A DNA stretch of 64,000 bases from CBDBON01 sp965208395. GTDB taxonomy: Bacteria; Chloroflexota; Dehalococcoidia; Lucifugimonadales; CBDBON01. Positions 34,791 to 42,612 of this stretch are shown piece by piece. The stretch spans positions 186,001 to 250,000 of the forward strand of contig CBDBON010000003.1 of NCBI GenBank assembly GCA_965208395.1. Reading direction: 5' to 3'. The first letter of the stretch is position 1. Every line of letters starts with the position of its first letter. The notes beneath the pieces were generated by a model. It was not told the DNA's origin. It ran no database searches and worked only from the letters and a program-made list of their open reading frames with translations. Both the position numbers and the translations under genes were made by a program.

Positions 34791-35188
34791 GGTGACTCCT
34801 CCTCAAGGAGGCGGATGACGTCTTCGAGCCGGTGGAGGCGTCGGTCGACCTCACGGTCGCGGACGGCCTTCCCCGCGAGGTTCAGGGCGGCGATGGCCGC
34901 GCGGGACCTGTCGCGCTGGCTTTCGTCGTGAAGAGAGTCCTCGATTACATCCAGCGCCTTGAGCATGAGATGTTGGAGCTTGGTCCTGGCCAGCTCGGCG
35001 GCCTCCTTGCTGAGAGATTCGAGCTCATGGCGGAAGTCGGGATCGGCGAGCCACCTGTAGAAGGTGGTTCGTGAGATACCGGCCCGGCGCGCGCCATCGG
35101 CGACGGAGCCGCCGAGGAGGATGTGAGGGATGGCGTCGAGCTGCCTCGGGGAGAGGTTTTTCTCGAAATCTGTCTCATTCTGTAACAT
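34784..35188 (-). CDS. helix-turn-helix protein resembling phage terminase small subunits (phBC6A51-like)
   Basis: A 134-residue protein. Its N-terminal HTH (AIPHILLGGSVADGARRAGISRTTFYRWLADPDF) is the type found in phBC6A51-like phage proteins and small terminases; it is followed by long helices rich in charged residues (ELARTKLQHLMLKALDVIEDSL...LEDVIRLLEEE), suited to oligomerisation. The ATG at 35188 follows AAAGGAG. No large terminase, portal or capsid gene is near. An array of seven 11-bp repeats begins 36 bp upstream of the start and is a candidate binding site for this protein. It may be a domesticated phage regulator. Confidence 0.65.
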   Translation of the reverse strand: MLQNETDFEKNLSPRQLDAIPHILLGGSVADGARRAGISRTTFYRWLADPDFRHELESLSKEAAELARTKLQHLMLKALDVIEDSLHDESQRDRSRAAIAALNLAGKAVRDREVDRRLHRLEDVIRLLEEESPW

Positions 35189-35223
35189 TGTGTCTCCTTT
35201 CGTAGCTAGACGGCCGACGGTCC

Positions 35224-35299
35224 GGGACATCCACGGGACAGGTATTGAACAGAGTTGGGACAGAAGAGTGACAGGAAAGTGACAGATTGTGACAGGTGG
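35224..35299. repeat. seven tandem 11-bp units with GKGACAG core, helically phased
   Basis: Units start at 35224 (GGGACAT), 35235 (GGGACAG), 35246 (TGAACAG), 35257 (GGGACAG), 35268, 35279 and 35289 (all GTGACAG). Spacings are 11, 11, 11, 11, 11 and 10 bp, so all cores face the same side of the helix. The intervening four bases vary, so the conserved heptamers look like protein-binding sites rather than a simple satellite. Confidence 0.7.
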
Positions 35300-35425
35300 A
35301 CGGGCGGATAGCGAGCATGGATATGAAGGCTGCTGCCCGGGTGCGGTGGGTCTTGACGACGGAACGCATGATCTGATATTAGCACAGGCGTTCGGCGTTG
35401 TCCATCGTCAATCGACGCTGGTTGC

Positions 35426-35450
35426 GGTTCGACAGGCTCACCATGAACGG
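35426..35450 (-). repeat. interspersed repeat, reverse copy
   Basis: GGTTCGACAGGCTCACCATGAACGG is the reverse complement of the GTTCATGGTGAGC...CTGTCGAACC element seen at 21639-21713. Confidence 0.6.
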
Positions 35451-35554
35451 GCTGGTTACCCTCAGTTCTGAACAAGTACCCAATCCTCGCGGGCTGGACT
35501 GCGGCGGCCAGCGAGGTGACAATAGGCGTACGATACGCCTGAGGGAGGACGCCC

Positions 35555-36637
35555 ATGAACGTGCCATACTCCACCCTGTTTCCAACGACCGTCGTCGGCA
35601 GCATGCCCCGTCCGACCTTCGTACGGGAGCTCCTCGAGCCGGGCGCTAGGGAGGAGCTGGGGGAGGAGGCGTGGGACGCGAGGATGGACGCCGCCGTCGC
35701 CTACATGCTGGCGATGATGGAGAGCACCGGCGTTGACATCATCACCGATGGCGAGTGGCGCAGGAGGGGCTACACCGACGTGATGGCGCAGATGGTCGAG
35801 GGCTTCGGGCCCGCCAGGCCGCAAGGGCTGGGCCCCGAACCGAGGCCGCGATACAACGTCGTCATCGAGCCGATGCGCAACCATCGCCACCTGATCGCCG
35901 ACGAGGCGAGGTTCATGAAGGAGCGGACTGACCGCCAGATCAAGGTCTGTCTTCCCTCCCCGTTCATCCTGGGGCAGCGCATGTGGGACCCCGAGATGTC
36001 CGCCAGCGTCTATCCCACCCGCCGCAGCTTCGTCGAGGCCACCATACCGTTCCTGAGAGCGGAGCTGGAGGCCGTCCGCGATGTCGGGGTCGAGGTGGCC
36101 CAGATCGACGAGCCTCATATCAGCGGCTTCCTCGACCCCGACGCCAGGAGGCTGTTCGACGACCCGGAGACCGACATGGACTTCCTCGTCGACTGCCTCA
36201 ACCAGATGGTGCAGGGAGTCGAAGGCGTCCGGACCGCCCTGCACGTCTGCCGCTTCAACCGCGCCCGAGAGGGATGGCGCAACGAGGGTGGCTACGAGCC
36301 GGTGCTCCCAGCACTCAAGGCTATCGACGTGCACGAGTACACGCTGGAGTACAGCATTCCCGTATCGGGAGACTACGCCGTGCTCGCCGAGCTGCCGGAA
36401 GACCGGGGGATCGCCCTCGGCTGCGTCGACTGCCGAGGGGCCCACATCGACACCCCTGAGGAGATCGCGGGGAGGGTCGAGCGCGCCATGAGATACGTGG
36501 ACAAGGAGCGTATCTCGCTTACACCCGACTGCGGGTTCGCCCCCGGGATGGGCAGTCCGATCCCACTGGACGAGCCCTATCTGAAGCTAAAGAACGAGGT
36601 CAGGGCCGCGGAGATGCTCCGGGAGCGCTACGGGTAG
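35555..36637 (+). CDS. cobalamin-independent methionine synthase (MetE) C-terminal-like methyltransferase
   Basis: A 360-residue UROD/MetE-like barrel. The N-terminus PTTVVGSMPRP and DIITDGEWRRRGY match the MetE C-terminal domain. The zinc ligands are visible as His-x-Cys in LHVCRFNR and Cys in SLTPDCGFAPG. It lacks the MetE N-terminal domain. Stand-alone proteins of this kind act as methionine synthases with unusual methyl donors or as alkyl-thiol transferases (epoxyalkane:coenzyme M transferase relatives). The exact reaction is unknown. The ribosome site is GAGGGAGGACG. A homocysteine-methyltransferase-like gene lies elsewhere in the window. Confidence 0.82.
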   Translation: MNVPYSTLFPTTVVGSMPRPTFVRELLEPGAREELGEEAWDARMDAAVAYMLAMMESTGVDIITDGEWRRRGYTDVMAQMVEGFGPARPQGLGPEPRPRYNVVIEPMRNHRHLIADEARFMKERTDRQIKVCLPSPFILGQRMWDPEMSASVYPTRRSFVEATIPFLRAELEAVRDVGVEVAQIDEPHISGFLDPDARRLFDDPETDMDFLVDCLNQMVQGVEGVRTALHVCRFNRAREGWRNEGGYEPVLPALKAIDVHEYTLEYSIPVSGDYAVLAELPEDRGIALGCVDCRGAHIDTPEEIAGRVERAMRYVDKERISLTPDCGFAPGMGSPIPLDEPYLKLKNEVRAAEMLRERYG

Positions 36638-36698
36638 CGGTGGCACTTGGACGCAGTAGTAAGGCATGGGAAGGCGACGAGCCACGAGAGGGAGGCGT

Positions 36699-36905
36699 AT
36701 GAAGAAGGACATTACTGAGCTGCCGACGGACGTACAGGAGCAGATACGGGCGTTAGAGGCTCTGCCGAAGGACCAGATTGACACGACCGACGCCCCGGAG
36801 ATTCTCGACTGGTCCGACGCCAGGCGGGGGGTCTTCTATCGGCATGTGAAGCAGCAGGTTACGATGCACGGTCGTGAAGGAACGAGTCAACGTCATGGTT
36901 CCTAG
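36699..36905 (+). CDS. orphan BrnA-like antitoxin, probably truncated
   Basis: A 68-residue protein whose core (DQIDTTDAPEILDWSDARRGVFYRHVKQQVT) matches antitoxins of the BrnA type, which normally continue into a ribbon-helix-helix DNA-binding segment (VTLRLDADV...). Here the sequence diverges right after VT and ends MHGREGTSQRHGS, as if frameshifted or deleted. No BrnT-like toxin gene is adjacent. The ATG at 36699 follows GGGAGG. The stop region overlaps the convergent SDR gene by 4 bp. It is likely a decaying relic. Confidence 0.55.
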   Translation: MKKDITELPTDVQEQIRALEALPKDQIDTTDAPEILDWSDARRGVFYRHVKQQVTMHGREGTSQRHGS

Positions 36906-37663
36906 ATCATGAGGTCGCCGCCGTTGATGTCCAGCGACGCCCCTGTGATGTAAGAGGCCCGGTCCGATGCCAGGAAGGCGACGAGCTCCGCCACCTCCTC
37001 CGGTTCGCCCAGCCGGCTGATTGGGAAGCTGGCCGCGTATGCCCTGGCGCGGTCGTCGTCGATGGTCGACCGGACCATCTCCGTGTCGATCAGCCCTGGA
37101 CAGACCGAGTTGACTGTGATCCCGTAGCCCGCCTCCTCCTTGGCGAGGTGGCGGGTGAAGCCCAGGATGCCGGCCTTGGCAGCCGTGTAGTGCGCGCCGC
37201 CCACCGTGCTGACGTTCTTCCCCGCCGTCGACGAGAAGTTGACGATGCGCCCCCAGCCGGCCTCCCGCATCGCCGGAAGCGCCGCCCTGGAGCACAGGTA
37301 CGTCCCCTTGAGGTTGACGTTGACAACCAGGTCCCACTCGTCCTCTTCGATGTCGATGACGGCGGTGGGACGAAGTACCCCGGCGTTGTTCACCAGCACG
37401 TGAAGCCCACCGAACCGGTCCGTCGCCGCGTCGACGATGCGGCGGACGTCTGTCCGCGACGTGACGTCGCCGGGGGCGGCCACGGCCTCCCCTCCCCGCT
37501 CCGCTATCAGCGCGCAGGTCGACTCGGCCGCCGCGGAGTTGACGTCGTTGACGACGAGGCTGGCGCCTCCGTCGGAGAGGCGCAGCGCGACGGCCCGGCC
37601 CATCCCCTGACCCGCGCCCGTAACTATCGCCACCTTTCCGTCAAGCTCGCCGTTGGCCGTCAT
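36902..37663 (-). CDS. short-chain dehydrogenase/reductase (FabG-like)
   Basis: A 253-residue classical SDR. It has TGAGQGMG for the dinucleotide fold, NNAGVLRP, catalytic Ser in NFSSTAG, Tyr-x3-Lys in YTAAK, and the C-terminal GASLDINGG. It resembles 3-oxoacyl-ACP reductases and sugar/acetoin dehydrogenases. The gene lies 48 bp downstream of kbl on the same strand. It could therefore supply the threonine or 2-amino-3-ketobutyrate redox step, although authentic SDR-type threonine dehydrogenases are longer. That link is inference. Confidence 0.88.
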   Translation of the reverse strand: MTANGELDGKVAIVTGAGQGMGRAVALRLSDGGASLVVNDVNSAAAESTCALIAERGGEAVAAPGDVTSRTDVRRIVDAATDRFGGLHVLVNNAGVLRPTAVIDIEEDEWDLVVNVNLKGTYLCSRAALPAMREAGWGRIVNFSSTAGKNVSTVGGAHYTAAKAGILGFTRHLAKEEAGYGITVNSVCPGLIDTEMVRSTIDDDRARAYAASFPISRLGEPEEVAELVAFLASDRASYITGASLDINGGDLMI

Positions 37664-37711
37664 CCGGTCTACTCCTGACAGTTCCTCGCTATAGTCGTCC
37701 GTCTACTTGAC

Positions 37712-38899
37712 TCAGATCGCGCCGACCGCCCTGCCCGCCTCTTCGAACACGGACAGCGCCGTATCGAGCTGCTCCCTCGTGTGGCCCGCCGAAAGCTGCA
37801 CGCGGATCCGCGCCTCTCCCCTGGGCACGACGGGGAAGCTGAAGGCGACGACGAAGACGCCCCGGTCGTTGACCGCCTTGGCCAGCTCGACCGTCTTCAG
37901 CTCGTCTCTGAGCATGATCGGCACGATCGGATGAGTCCCCGGCAGGATCTCGAAGCCCAGGTCGACCATGCTGCCGCGGAAGTGGATGGTGTTCTCCCAC
38001 AGAGTCTCGCGCAGATGGGGCTGCGACTCGATCATGTCGAGCGCCTTGAGCGCGCCGATGACGATAGGCGGCGCCAGCGTGTTCGAGAAGAGGTAGGGCC
38101 TGGAGCGCTGTCTCAGGTACTCGACGATCTCCCTGCGGCCCGCCGTGAAGCCTCCGGATGCGCCGCCCAGCGCCTTGCCCATGGTGCTGGTCACGATGTC
38201 GACGCGGTCGGACACTCCCAGCTCTTCCGGGGTGCCCCGACCGTTGGGGCCGAGGAACCCGGTGGCGTGAGAGTCGTCCACCATCACCAGGGCGTCGTAA
38301 CGGTCAGCCAGCTCGCATATCCTGTCCAGGGGGGCGAGGTCTCCCTGCATGCTGAAGACGCCGTCGGTGGCGATCATGCGGAAGCGAGCGTCGGCCGTCT
38401 CCTGCAGCCTCGCCTCCAGGTCGGCCATATCGGCGTGCTTGTATATCTTCCGCTGCGCCCTGCAGAGGCGCACCCCGTCTATGATGCTCGCATGGTTCAG
38501 CGAGTCGCTGATTATGGCGTCCTCCGCCCCGAGCAGCGTCTCGAACAGGCCCGTGTTCGCGTCGAAGCAGGAGGTGTACAGGATCGTATCCTCAGTCCCG
38601 AGGAACCGGCTGATACGCTCCTCCAAGGTCTTGTGGATATCCTGCGTTCCGCATATGAACCGCACCGACGCCATGCCGAAGCCATGGGTGCGCATCCCCT
38701 CCGACACCGCCTCCATTATGTCCGGGTGGTCGGCGAGTCCGAGGTAGTTGTTGGCGCAGAGGTTGATGTTGATGCCGTCGCGAGTGTCCACCCGCGAGCT
38801 CTGGGCGGTAGTGATGATCTTCTCGCCCTTGTAGAGGCCGCTCTCCTCTATGACGTTAAGCTCGTCCGCGAGCCAGGACCTGATGGCTGTGTAGCTCAT
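37712..38899 (-). CDS. kbl: glycine C-acetyltransferase (2-amino-3-ketobutyrate CoA ligase)
   Basis: A 395-residue PLP alpha-oxoamine synthase converting 2-amino-3-ketobutyrate and CoA to glycine and acetyl-CoA. Motifs are ININLCANNYLGLADHPDI, GMASVRFICGTQDIHKTLE, DSLNHASIIDGVRL, VDDSHATGFLGPNGRGTPE and the PLP-lysine segment STMGKALGGASGG. These match Kbl more closely than 8-amino-7-oxononanoate or 5-aminolevulinate synthases. It is the first gene of a two-gene unit with an SDR. The family's usual partner, threonine 3-dehydrogenase, is not seen in its usual form. Confidence 0.92.
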   Translation of the reverse strand: MSYTAIRSWLADELNVIEESGLYKGEKIITTAQSSRVDTRDGININLCANNYLGLADHPDIMEAVSEGMRTHGFGMASVRFICGTQDIHKTLEERISRFLGTEDTILYTSCFDANTGLFETLLGAEDAIISDSLNHASIIDGVRLCRAQRKIYKHADMADLEARLQETADARFRMIATDGVFSMQGDLAPLDRICELADRYDALVMVDDSHATGFLGPNGRGTPEELGVSDRVDIVTSTMGKALGGASGGFTAGRREIVEYLRQRSRPYLFSNTLAPPIVIGALKALDMIESQPHLRETLWENTIHFRGSMVDLGFEILPGTHPIVPIMLRDELKTVELAKAVNDRGVFVVAFSFPVVPRGEARIRVQLSAGHTREQLDTALSVFEEAGRAVGAI

Positions 38900-38957
38900 T
38901 CTGCCGACCTCCGGTAGGGATGACGGACTCTGCGTCCGCCTCTGGCATTCGAGGTTA

Positions 38958-40655
38958 TTACGACTTCGGTATAACCGGCAAGAGGATGTGGGAGGGATGG
39001 GCCTCGTCGTGGAGGATAGTCTGGTTGGCCACCCGGAGCTCCGCGTCCTGGCCGAAGGGGTTGCCGGTGTTCGGGTTCCTGTCGAACCTCGGGAAGTTGC
39101 TGCTGGACACGTCCACCCTGATCCGGTGGCCCTTCAGGAACACGTTGCTCGTCATCCACAGGTCTATCGTGAACTCGTACACCCTGCCCGGCTCGAGGAG
39201 CGTCTGGTACTCTCTCGACTCGTGGTAGCGGGCCCGCACTATGTTGTCGCACAGGTTGACGGCGTAGCCGTCGGGATGTACGTCGACGAGCTTCGCGGTG
39301 AAGTCGGTGTCGCGGCCGTCGGTGCTGGCGTACAGCTTCACCGATATTGGACCCGTCACCTCGAGGTCCTCCTCCAGAGGCTCTGACGTGTAGACGAGCA
39401 TGTCGTTGCGGTACTCGAGCGGACGCTGGTCGTAGACGCCCCACGGGACGAGCTCCGGGTTGCAGCAGGTGTTACCGCCTCGGGTCGGGACCGGGAAGGC
39501 AGGGTTGTACACGAAGCCGTCGGACGGCTCGTCCGCGGGCGGAGTGGTCGACAGGCTGCCGTCTCCCTCCAGGGAGTTGGCTGCGCCTCCGCTGTGGAAG
39601 TAGTATGGCGTGAACTGCGTCCTGGCAAGAGGCCACTCGTTCTCGTCGCGCCACTCGTTCGAGCCCATCACGAACAACCGAAGCGGAGCGTCCCGCTCTG
39701 CTCCGTTGTCCTTGCCCTTGAGCCAGTGGTCGAACCATCTCAGCTCCACCTCCTGCAGGTCGAGCATCGAGATGGCCCCGAAGTCCAGCTCGCCAGCGAA
39801 GGTCGTCGAGCAGGCCGAATGTATCCACGGCCCCACGACAGCCCTCTGGTTCTGCCGCGCCAGCTCGGACCCGCCGTGCTTCCTCATCTCGGTGAAGTGG
39901 TGGAAGGTGCCTCTCACGAGGACGTCGTACCATCCTCCGATCTGCAGCACCGGCACCTTGATGTTCGGGTAGCGCTCCTCTATCGACTGTGCCCGCCAGT
40001 AATCGTCGTAGTCGGGGTGCGCGATCCAGTCGCGGAAGAAGTGCACGTCCTTCCCCGCCTCTCTGTCGAGCTCGGCGAGGGGCAGCTTCTTGAAGAGCTG
40101 CTCCCAGTTGTAGTCGAAGATGTCCTGACGGGTGCGGCCGTCGTACCGCATGGCCCACATGGCGGCAGTGCCGAGATGGAAGGCGCCGCCCTGGTACCAG
40201 CCGGTCTCGTACATGTTGGCGCCGATGACCCTGGGGACGATCGCCTTCAGGTAGCTGCTCCCCATGGAGGCTGCCTGCCACTGGACGTATCCGACGTATG
40301 AGGCGCCCACCATTCCGACGTTGCCGTCGCACCACGGCTGGGCGCCGATCCACTCGACGGTGTCGTGCCCGTCGTTGAAGTCGTTGAGGTAGGGATAGAA
40401 GTCGCCGTCCGAGTCGTTCCTTCCGCGCACGTCCTGCGCCACGAGCACATAGCCGTGCTGTGGGTAGAAGCGGCCGGCTTCGAGGCTCTCCTCCGTCATA
40501 TTGTCATACGGGGTCCGGGTGAGGACCACCGGGAAAGGCCCCTGCTCACCGCGCGGAAAGTAGATGTCCGCCGACAGGTTTACGCCGTCCCTCATCGGCA
40601 CCTTGACGTCATACCTAGCCTCTACGCTTGCATTCTGGAACACGCTTCCTGCCAT
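38958..40655 (-). CDS. CocE/NonD family hydrolase (X-Pro dipeptidyl-peptidase-like)
   Basis: A 565-residue alpha/beta hydrolase. The N-terminus has VPMRDGVNLSADIYFP and RTPYDN, and the nucleophile elbow is GMVGASYVGYVQW. A C-terminal jelly-roll domain (the galactose-binding-like X-Pro dipeptidyl-peptidase C domain) includes VTGPISVKLYASTDG and ends near IRVDVSSSNFPRFDRNPNTG. CocE-type enzymes hydrolyse esters or acylpeptides; the substrate is unknown. No signal peptide is apparent. GGAGGG lies 8 nt before the ATG. The gene is divergent from the ArgH-like gene. Confidence 0.9.
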   Translation of the reverse strand: MAGSVFQNASVEARYDVKVPMRDGVNLSADIYFPRGEQGPFPVVLTRTPYDNMTEESLEAGRFYPQHGYVLVAQDVRGRNDSDGDFYPYLNDFNDGHDTVEWIGAQPWCDGNVGMVGASYVGYVQWQAASMGSSYLKAIVPRVIGANMYETGWYQGGAFHLGTAAMWAMRYDGRTRQDIFDYNWEQLFKKLPLAELDREAGKDVHFFRDWIAHPDYDDYWRAQSIEERYPNIKVPVLQIGGWYDVLVRGTFHHFTEMRKHGGSELARQNQRAVVGPWIHSACSTTFAGELDFGAISMLDLQEVELRWFDHWLKGKDNGAERDAPLRLFVMGSNEWRDENEWPLARTQFTPYYFHSGGAANSLEGDGSLSTTPPADEPSDGFVYNPAFPVPTRGGNTCCNPELVPWGVYDQRPLEYRNDMLVYTSEPLEEDLEVTGPISVKLYASTDGRDTDFTAKLVDVHPDGYAVNLCDNIVRARYHESREYQTLLEPGRVYEFTIDLWMTSNVFLKGHRIRVDVSSSNFPRFDRNPNTGNPFGQDAELRVANQTILHDEAHPSHILLPVIPKS

Positions 40656-40688
40656 ATGCAGCCCTCCATGTTATTTCCGTCGGCGCGC

Positions 40689-40696
40689 ATTATACT
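40689..40696. promoter_or_regulatory. overlapping divergent -10 elements
   Basis: ATTATACT reads TATACT on the plus strand (toward the ArgH-like gene) and TATAAT on the minus strand (toward cocE, 34 bp away). No good -35 box is visible for either direction. Confidence 0.35.
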
Positions 40697-40771
40697 GTGG
40701 TGGACATGGCTCTGCTACCGTTCTCCGCGGTGACATTGCCGTGAGAGTCCGCAGAAACAAGGAGGTCGGAG

Positions 40772-42268
40772 ATGGTCCGAGACGCGCGCGCCGAGGTCCC
40801 AGGATCGCTCAGGGGCGACGACAGCAGATACACAGGATACCGGAGGGTGGGCGTACGGTTGATGGAGGAGTTCGACAGAACCCTCGTCGACAGCCGCAAG
40901 GCGATTGACAGCGAGAACGACTTCACCCGCGGACTCCAGTGGTTCGATAAGGCGCACACAGTGATGCTCGTCGAGGAGGGAATCATCCCGCGCGACGGAG
41001 CCCGCGCCTGTCTGGCCGCGCTGCGCGCCCTCCAGTCGGGAGACCTGGATGACACCCGCGAGTCGGTTGGCGGCGGCGTTCATGCCGGCGAAGCCTATCT
41101 CGTCCAGCAGCTTGGCATGGAGATCGGCGGACTCATCCACGCGGGGCGCAGCTCGTGGGACCTCGGCCTCGTCAGCCATAGAGTAGCCCTGCGCGACTCG
41201 CTCATCGGCGTGATGACGGCCGTCAACGCCTACCGACAGGCGCTGCTGAACCGGTCCGACGAGATGGTGAACGACGTCATGCCCTACTACACGCACGGCC
41301 AGCAGGCACAGCCGACCACGCTGGCACACCATCTCCACGCCTTCGTCTGCGCCGCGGAACGCGACTGGCAGCGGCTAGAGGGGGCCTATCGGCGTCTGAA
41401 CATCAGCGCGGCGGGCTCGGCGGCCGGTACGGCCAGCCGGTTCGCGACCAACCGGCCAAGGGTGGCGGAGCTGATGGGATGCGAGACCGTTTCGACGAAC
41501 ACGCGCGACTCCAGCTACAACTCCGACCACCTCTGGGAAATGGGGGCGGCGCTATCGATGCTCTTGAGTAGCCTGGACTTCCTGTGCGAGGAGCTGATCC
41601 TGTGGATGGGCAACGAGTTCGGTCTGATCCGGCTCGCGGACCGCTATTGCAGCACCAGCAGCATCATGACCCAGAAGCGCAACCCGACCGCGGCGGAGCA
41701 CGTCCAGAAGATCAGCCGCCGCATCGCCGGACGGACGCCGGCAAGCTTCATCGCGCCGGACCTGGTGCGGGGGGCGCGTGAGACGGTCGAGGCGCTGACG
41801 CTGTGCGCCGGGATGATCGAGACGCTCGAGGTCGATAAGGACAGAATGCTGCAGCGCGCGGTCGACTCCTGGGCGCAGGCGGCGGACCTTGCGGCCGTCC
41901 TCGTGCAGGAGCGTGGACTGTCGTGGCGCATGGCCCACCAGACGGTCGGCGTCATGGTGCGGCTGGCGGAGCAGGAGGGCGTCCCGGCCGGGCATCCGAC
42001 GCCGGAGCTCTTGGACCGGGCCGCGATGCTGTTCCTGAGAAGGGATCTCTCGGTGGACGACGATCTTCTCTCCCGTGCCCTCGACCCCGAGGTCTGTCTG
42101 GGGACACGGACGGCGACGGGCAGCCCGGGTCCTGCGGAGATGAAGCGTCAGATCGAGAGCTCGCGCGCCCTGCTGCAACGCGACGAGGGGAGCGTGAGCG
42201 CCCACCTCAAGAGGCTCACGGACGCCGAGGAGACATTGGAAGCGGCCATCGACCAGATACTGGCCTGA
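40772..42268 (+). CDS. argininosuccinate lyase-like protein (fumarase/aspartase superfamily)
   Basis: A 498-residue lyase. The closest match is ArgH: VGGGVHAGEAYLVQQLG, GRSSWDLGLVSHRVALRD, the PYYTHGQQAQPTTLAHHL segment with the catalytic His region, and the signature loop STSSIMTQKRNP. In ArgH the loop reads GSSxMPQKKNP, so Pro is replaced by Thr and the leading Gly by Thr. An N-terminal extension precedes the lyase core. No other arginine-biosynthesis genes are nearby. It may be a catabolic paralogue cleaving a different aspartate or dicarboxylate adduct. The ribosome site is AAGGAGG. Confidence 0.78.
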   Translation: MVRDARAEVPGSLRGDDSRYTGYRRVGVRLMEEFDRTLVDSRKAIDSENDFTRGLQWFDKAHTVMLVEEGIIPRDGARACLAALRALQSGDLDDTRESVGGGVHAGEAYLVQQLGMEIGGLIHAGRSSWDLGLVSHRVALRDSLIGVMTAVNAYRQALLNRSDEMVNDVMPYYTHGQQAQPTTLAHHLHAFVCAAERDWQRLEGAYRRLNISAAGSAAGTASRFATNRPRVAELMGCETVSTNTRDSSYNSDHLWEMGAALSMLLSSLDFLCEELILWMGNEFGLIRLADRYCSTSSIMTQKRNPTAAEHVQKISRRIAGRTPASFIAPDLVRGARETVEALTLCAGMIETLEVDKDRMLQRAVDSWAQAADLAAVLVQERGLSWRMAHQTVGVMVRLAEQEGVPAGHPTPELLDRAAMLFLRRDLSVDDDLLSRALDPEVCLGTRTATGSPGPAEMKRQIESSRALLQRDEGSVSAHLKRLTDAEETLEAAIDQILA

Positions 42269-42612
42269 GACCCGGCTCTTCCGACTGTTACAGAATCCTC
42301 AAACCCAGTCTGAAACAGTCTGAACAGGTAGAATCACCGTATCCCCTCGACGGCCAGGGCCGATGGGGTGGTCGGGTAGCTAGCTCGGCCTCTCCCCCTT
42401 GATTGCCGCCCCACGGCCTTATTTTCCCGCCTCCTCTGAGTCGTCCCCATGGCTTTAGCGCCCTCACGGCGCACGCTGCGCTGCGCATCCCAGGAGTCTC
42501 TGTGTTGTGCACACGCAGTTGGGGTTGACATGCAGTCGCGCCGCCACTATTATCATCCTCAGCAGTTAACTAAGTATATAGATAGTGCATGTCATCGTAT
42601 TGACTCCTAGTT
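42269..42612. other. 344-bp interval upstream of the glyco/iron operon
   Basis: It contains a promoter at 42525-42553, a short direct repeat CAGTCTGAA twice at about 42309-42327, and AT-rich leader sequence (42554-42612). I see no gene and no clear Fur-type operator. Confidence 0.5.
42525..42553 (+). promoter_or_regulatory. sigma-70-like promoter of the glyco/iron operon
   Basis: A perfect TTGACA (42525-42530), 17-bp spacer and TATTAT (42548-42553). Transcription would start near 42560, leaving a 53-nt leader before the ATG at 42613. It is among the best promoter matches in the window. Confidence 0.65.

Larger units (their letters stand above)
35189..35554. other. gene-free interval between the HTH gene and the MetE-like gene
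   Basis: It holds the 11-bp repeat array (35224-35299) and one interspersed repeat (35426-35450). It also holds the ribosome site of the MetE-like gene (GAGGGAGGACG before 35555). No convincing promoter consensus or coding sequence is seen elsewhere in it. Confidence 0.5.
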
